Positions 63,489 to 64,000 of a stretch of 64,000 nucleotides of DNA are shown one piece after another; positions within the stretch are counted from its first letter, which is position 1, and the number at the start of each line of letters is the position of its first letter. Both the position numbers and the translations under genes were made by a program. The DNA is from Streptococcus parasanguinis (GTDB lineage Bacteria; Bacillota; Bacilli; Lactobacillales; Streptococcaceae), in NCBI GenBank assembly GCA_905188195.1, contig CAJJKY010000008.1:1-64000 (forward strand). The letters run 5' to 3'. The notes under the pieces are model-generated. The model saw only the letters and a program-made list of their open reading frames with translations, was not told the origin of the DNA and ran no database searches.

Positions 63489-64000
63489 ATGATTTATTTT
63501 GACAATTCAGCAACGACCAAACCTTATCCAGAAGCCCTTTCGACCTATACAGAAGTGGCCACTCGGATTTGGGGGAACCCTTCTAGTTTGCACAATCTAG
63601 GTAGTCAAGCGACTCGTATTTTAGAAGCTTCTAGAAAACAGATTGCAGAGTTAATTGGCAAGAAAGCTGAAGAAATTTACTTCACGTCTGGTGGGACAGA
63701 AGGGGACAACTGGGTCCTCAAGGGTGTCGCCTTTGAGAAAGCTCCTTATGGCAAGCATATCATTGTCTCTGACATCGAGCATCCCGCTATCAAGGAGTCC
63801 GCTGCTTGGTTAAAGACGCAGGGATTCGAAGTGGATTATGCTCCAGTGGATGCGCGTGGCTTTGTCAAAGTGGATGCCTTAGCTAGTCTTCTCCGTCCAG
63901 ATACGACCTTGGTCTCTGTCATGGCCGTCAACAATGAGATTGGCTCCATCCAGCCCATCCATGAAATTGCGGCGCTCCTTGAGGATCGCCCAACGATTAG
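63489..64000 (+). CDS. cysteine desulfurase, NifS/IscS type (cut by window end)
   Basis: First ~170 residues only. MIYFDNSATTKPYPEAL, GNPSSLHNLG, TSGGTEGDN and the PLP-related IEHPAIKES and NNEIGSIQPI blocks are all as in IscS-like enzymes. It takes sulfur from cysteine for Fe-S clusters or tRNA thiolation. The PLP lysine and catalytic Cys lie beyond the window. Confidence 0.93.
   Translation, partial: MIYFDNSATTKPYPEALSTYTEVATRIWGNPSSLHNLGSQATRILEASRKQIAELIGKKAEEIYFTSGGTEGDNWVLKGVAFEKAPYGKHIIVSDIEHPAIKESAAWLKTQGFEVDYAPVDARGFVKVDALASLLRPDTTLVSVMAVNNEIGSIQPIHEIAALLEDRPTI

Overview
The window reads as chromosomal DNA of a low-GC oral Streptococcus of the mitis/sanguinis/parasanguinis type. The evidence is gene order (murB-potABCD, hom-thrB, birA/msmR/aga/msmEFG/gtfA, galKTE), three LPXTG surface proteins and typical streptococcal promoters, intrinsic terminators and CcpA (CRE) boxes. 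The species cannot be fixed by eye. No rRNA, tRNA, transposase or CRISPR array was seen.

Layout. 1-2.8 kb: a partial dispersed repeat, a minus-strand ABC exporter pair and a small membrane protein. 2.8-12.7 kb: alpha-galactoside utilisation, with birA, a GalR-type repressor and the AraC activator MsmR on the minus strand facing aga-msmEFG-gtfA. Galactosides are imported and hydrolysed, sucrose is split by sucrose phosphorylase, and the galactose feeds the Leloir genes galKTE (15.5-19.2 kb). A surface GH3 hexosaminidase (12.9-15.3 kb) lies between. The transporter ATPase (MsmK type) is absent and must be encoded elsewhere.

19.3-26.7 kb is accessory DNA. It holds a YehR-like lipoprotein and then a type VII secretion (LXG) toxin island: two small helical secretion partners, one full-length LXG toxin whose C-terminus carries the residue pattern of an ADP-ribosyl cyclase/NADase, its probable immunity protein, and a trail of headless toxin tips and immunity genes. 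Pieces of the toxin's linker recur in the trail, which suggests toxin-tip switching by recombination.

26.7-32.7 kb is a decayed lantibiotic locus. Two broken precursor genes carry the TxSxEC lipid II-binding motif of lacticin-481/mersacidin peptides. Intact genes are a small membrane peptide, a Bce-type ABC transporter, a histidine kinase and a LuxR-type response regulator. No modification or export enzyme remains. Three promoters share a TTGCAC-N4-TACTCAT box, probably the regulator's operator.

32.8-49.4 kb: a membrane-anchored half NADAR domain, an M42 peptidase, a folded non-coding element with its own terminator, an oligopeptide-binding lipoprotein, two paralogous wall-anchored X-prolyl dipeptidyl peptidases flanking thioredoxin and a cytoplasmic alpha-amylase, a RocB-like M20 peptidase and an ABC exporter. 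Together these serve peptide and glucan scavenging.

49.4-64 kb is mostly core: DegV, a TetR-type regulator, an HD hydrolase and a polysaccharide deacetylase among two full copies of a ~185-bp dispersed repeat, then hom-thrB, a membrane protein, murB, and potABCD behind a strongly folded leader. After these come a tandem pair of small membrane/lipoproteins with duplicated promoters, a frameshifted gene fragment, a DUF6556-like protein and the start of a cysteine desulfurase cut by the window edge.
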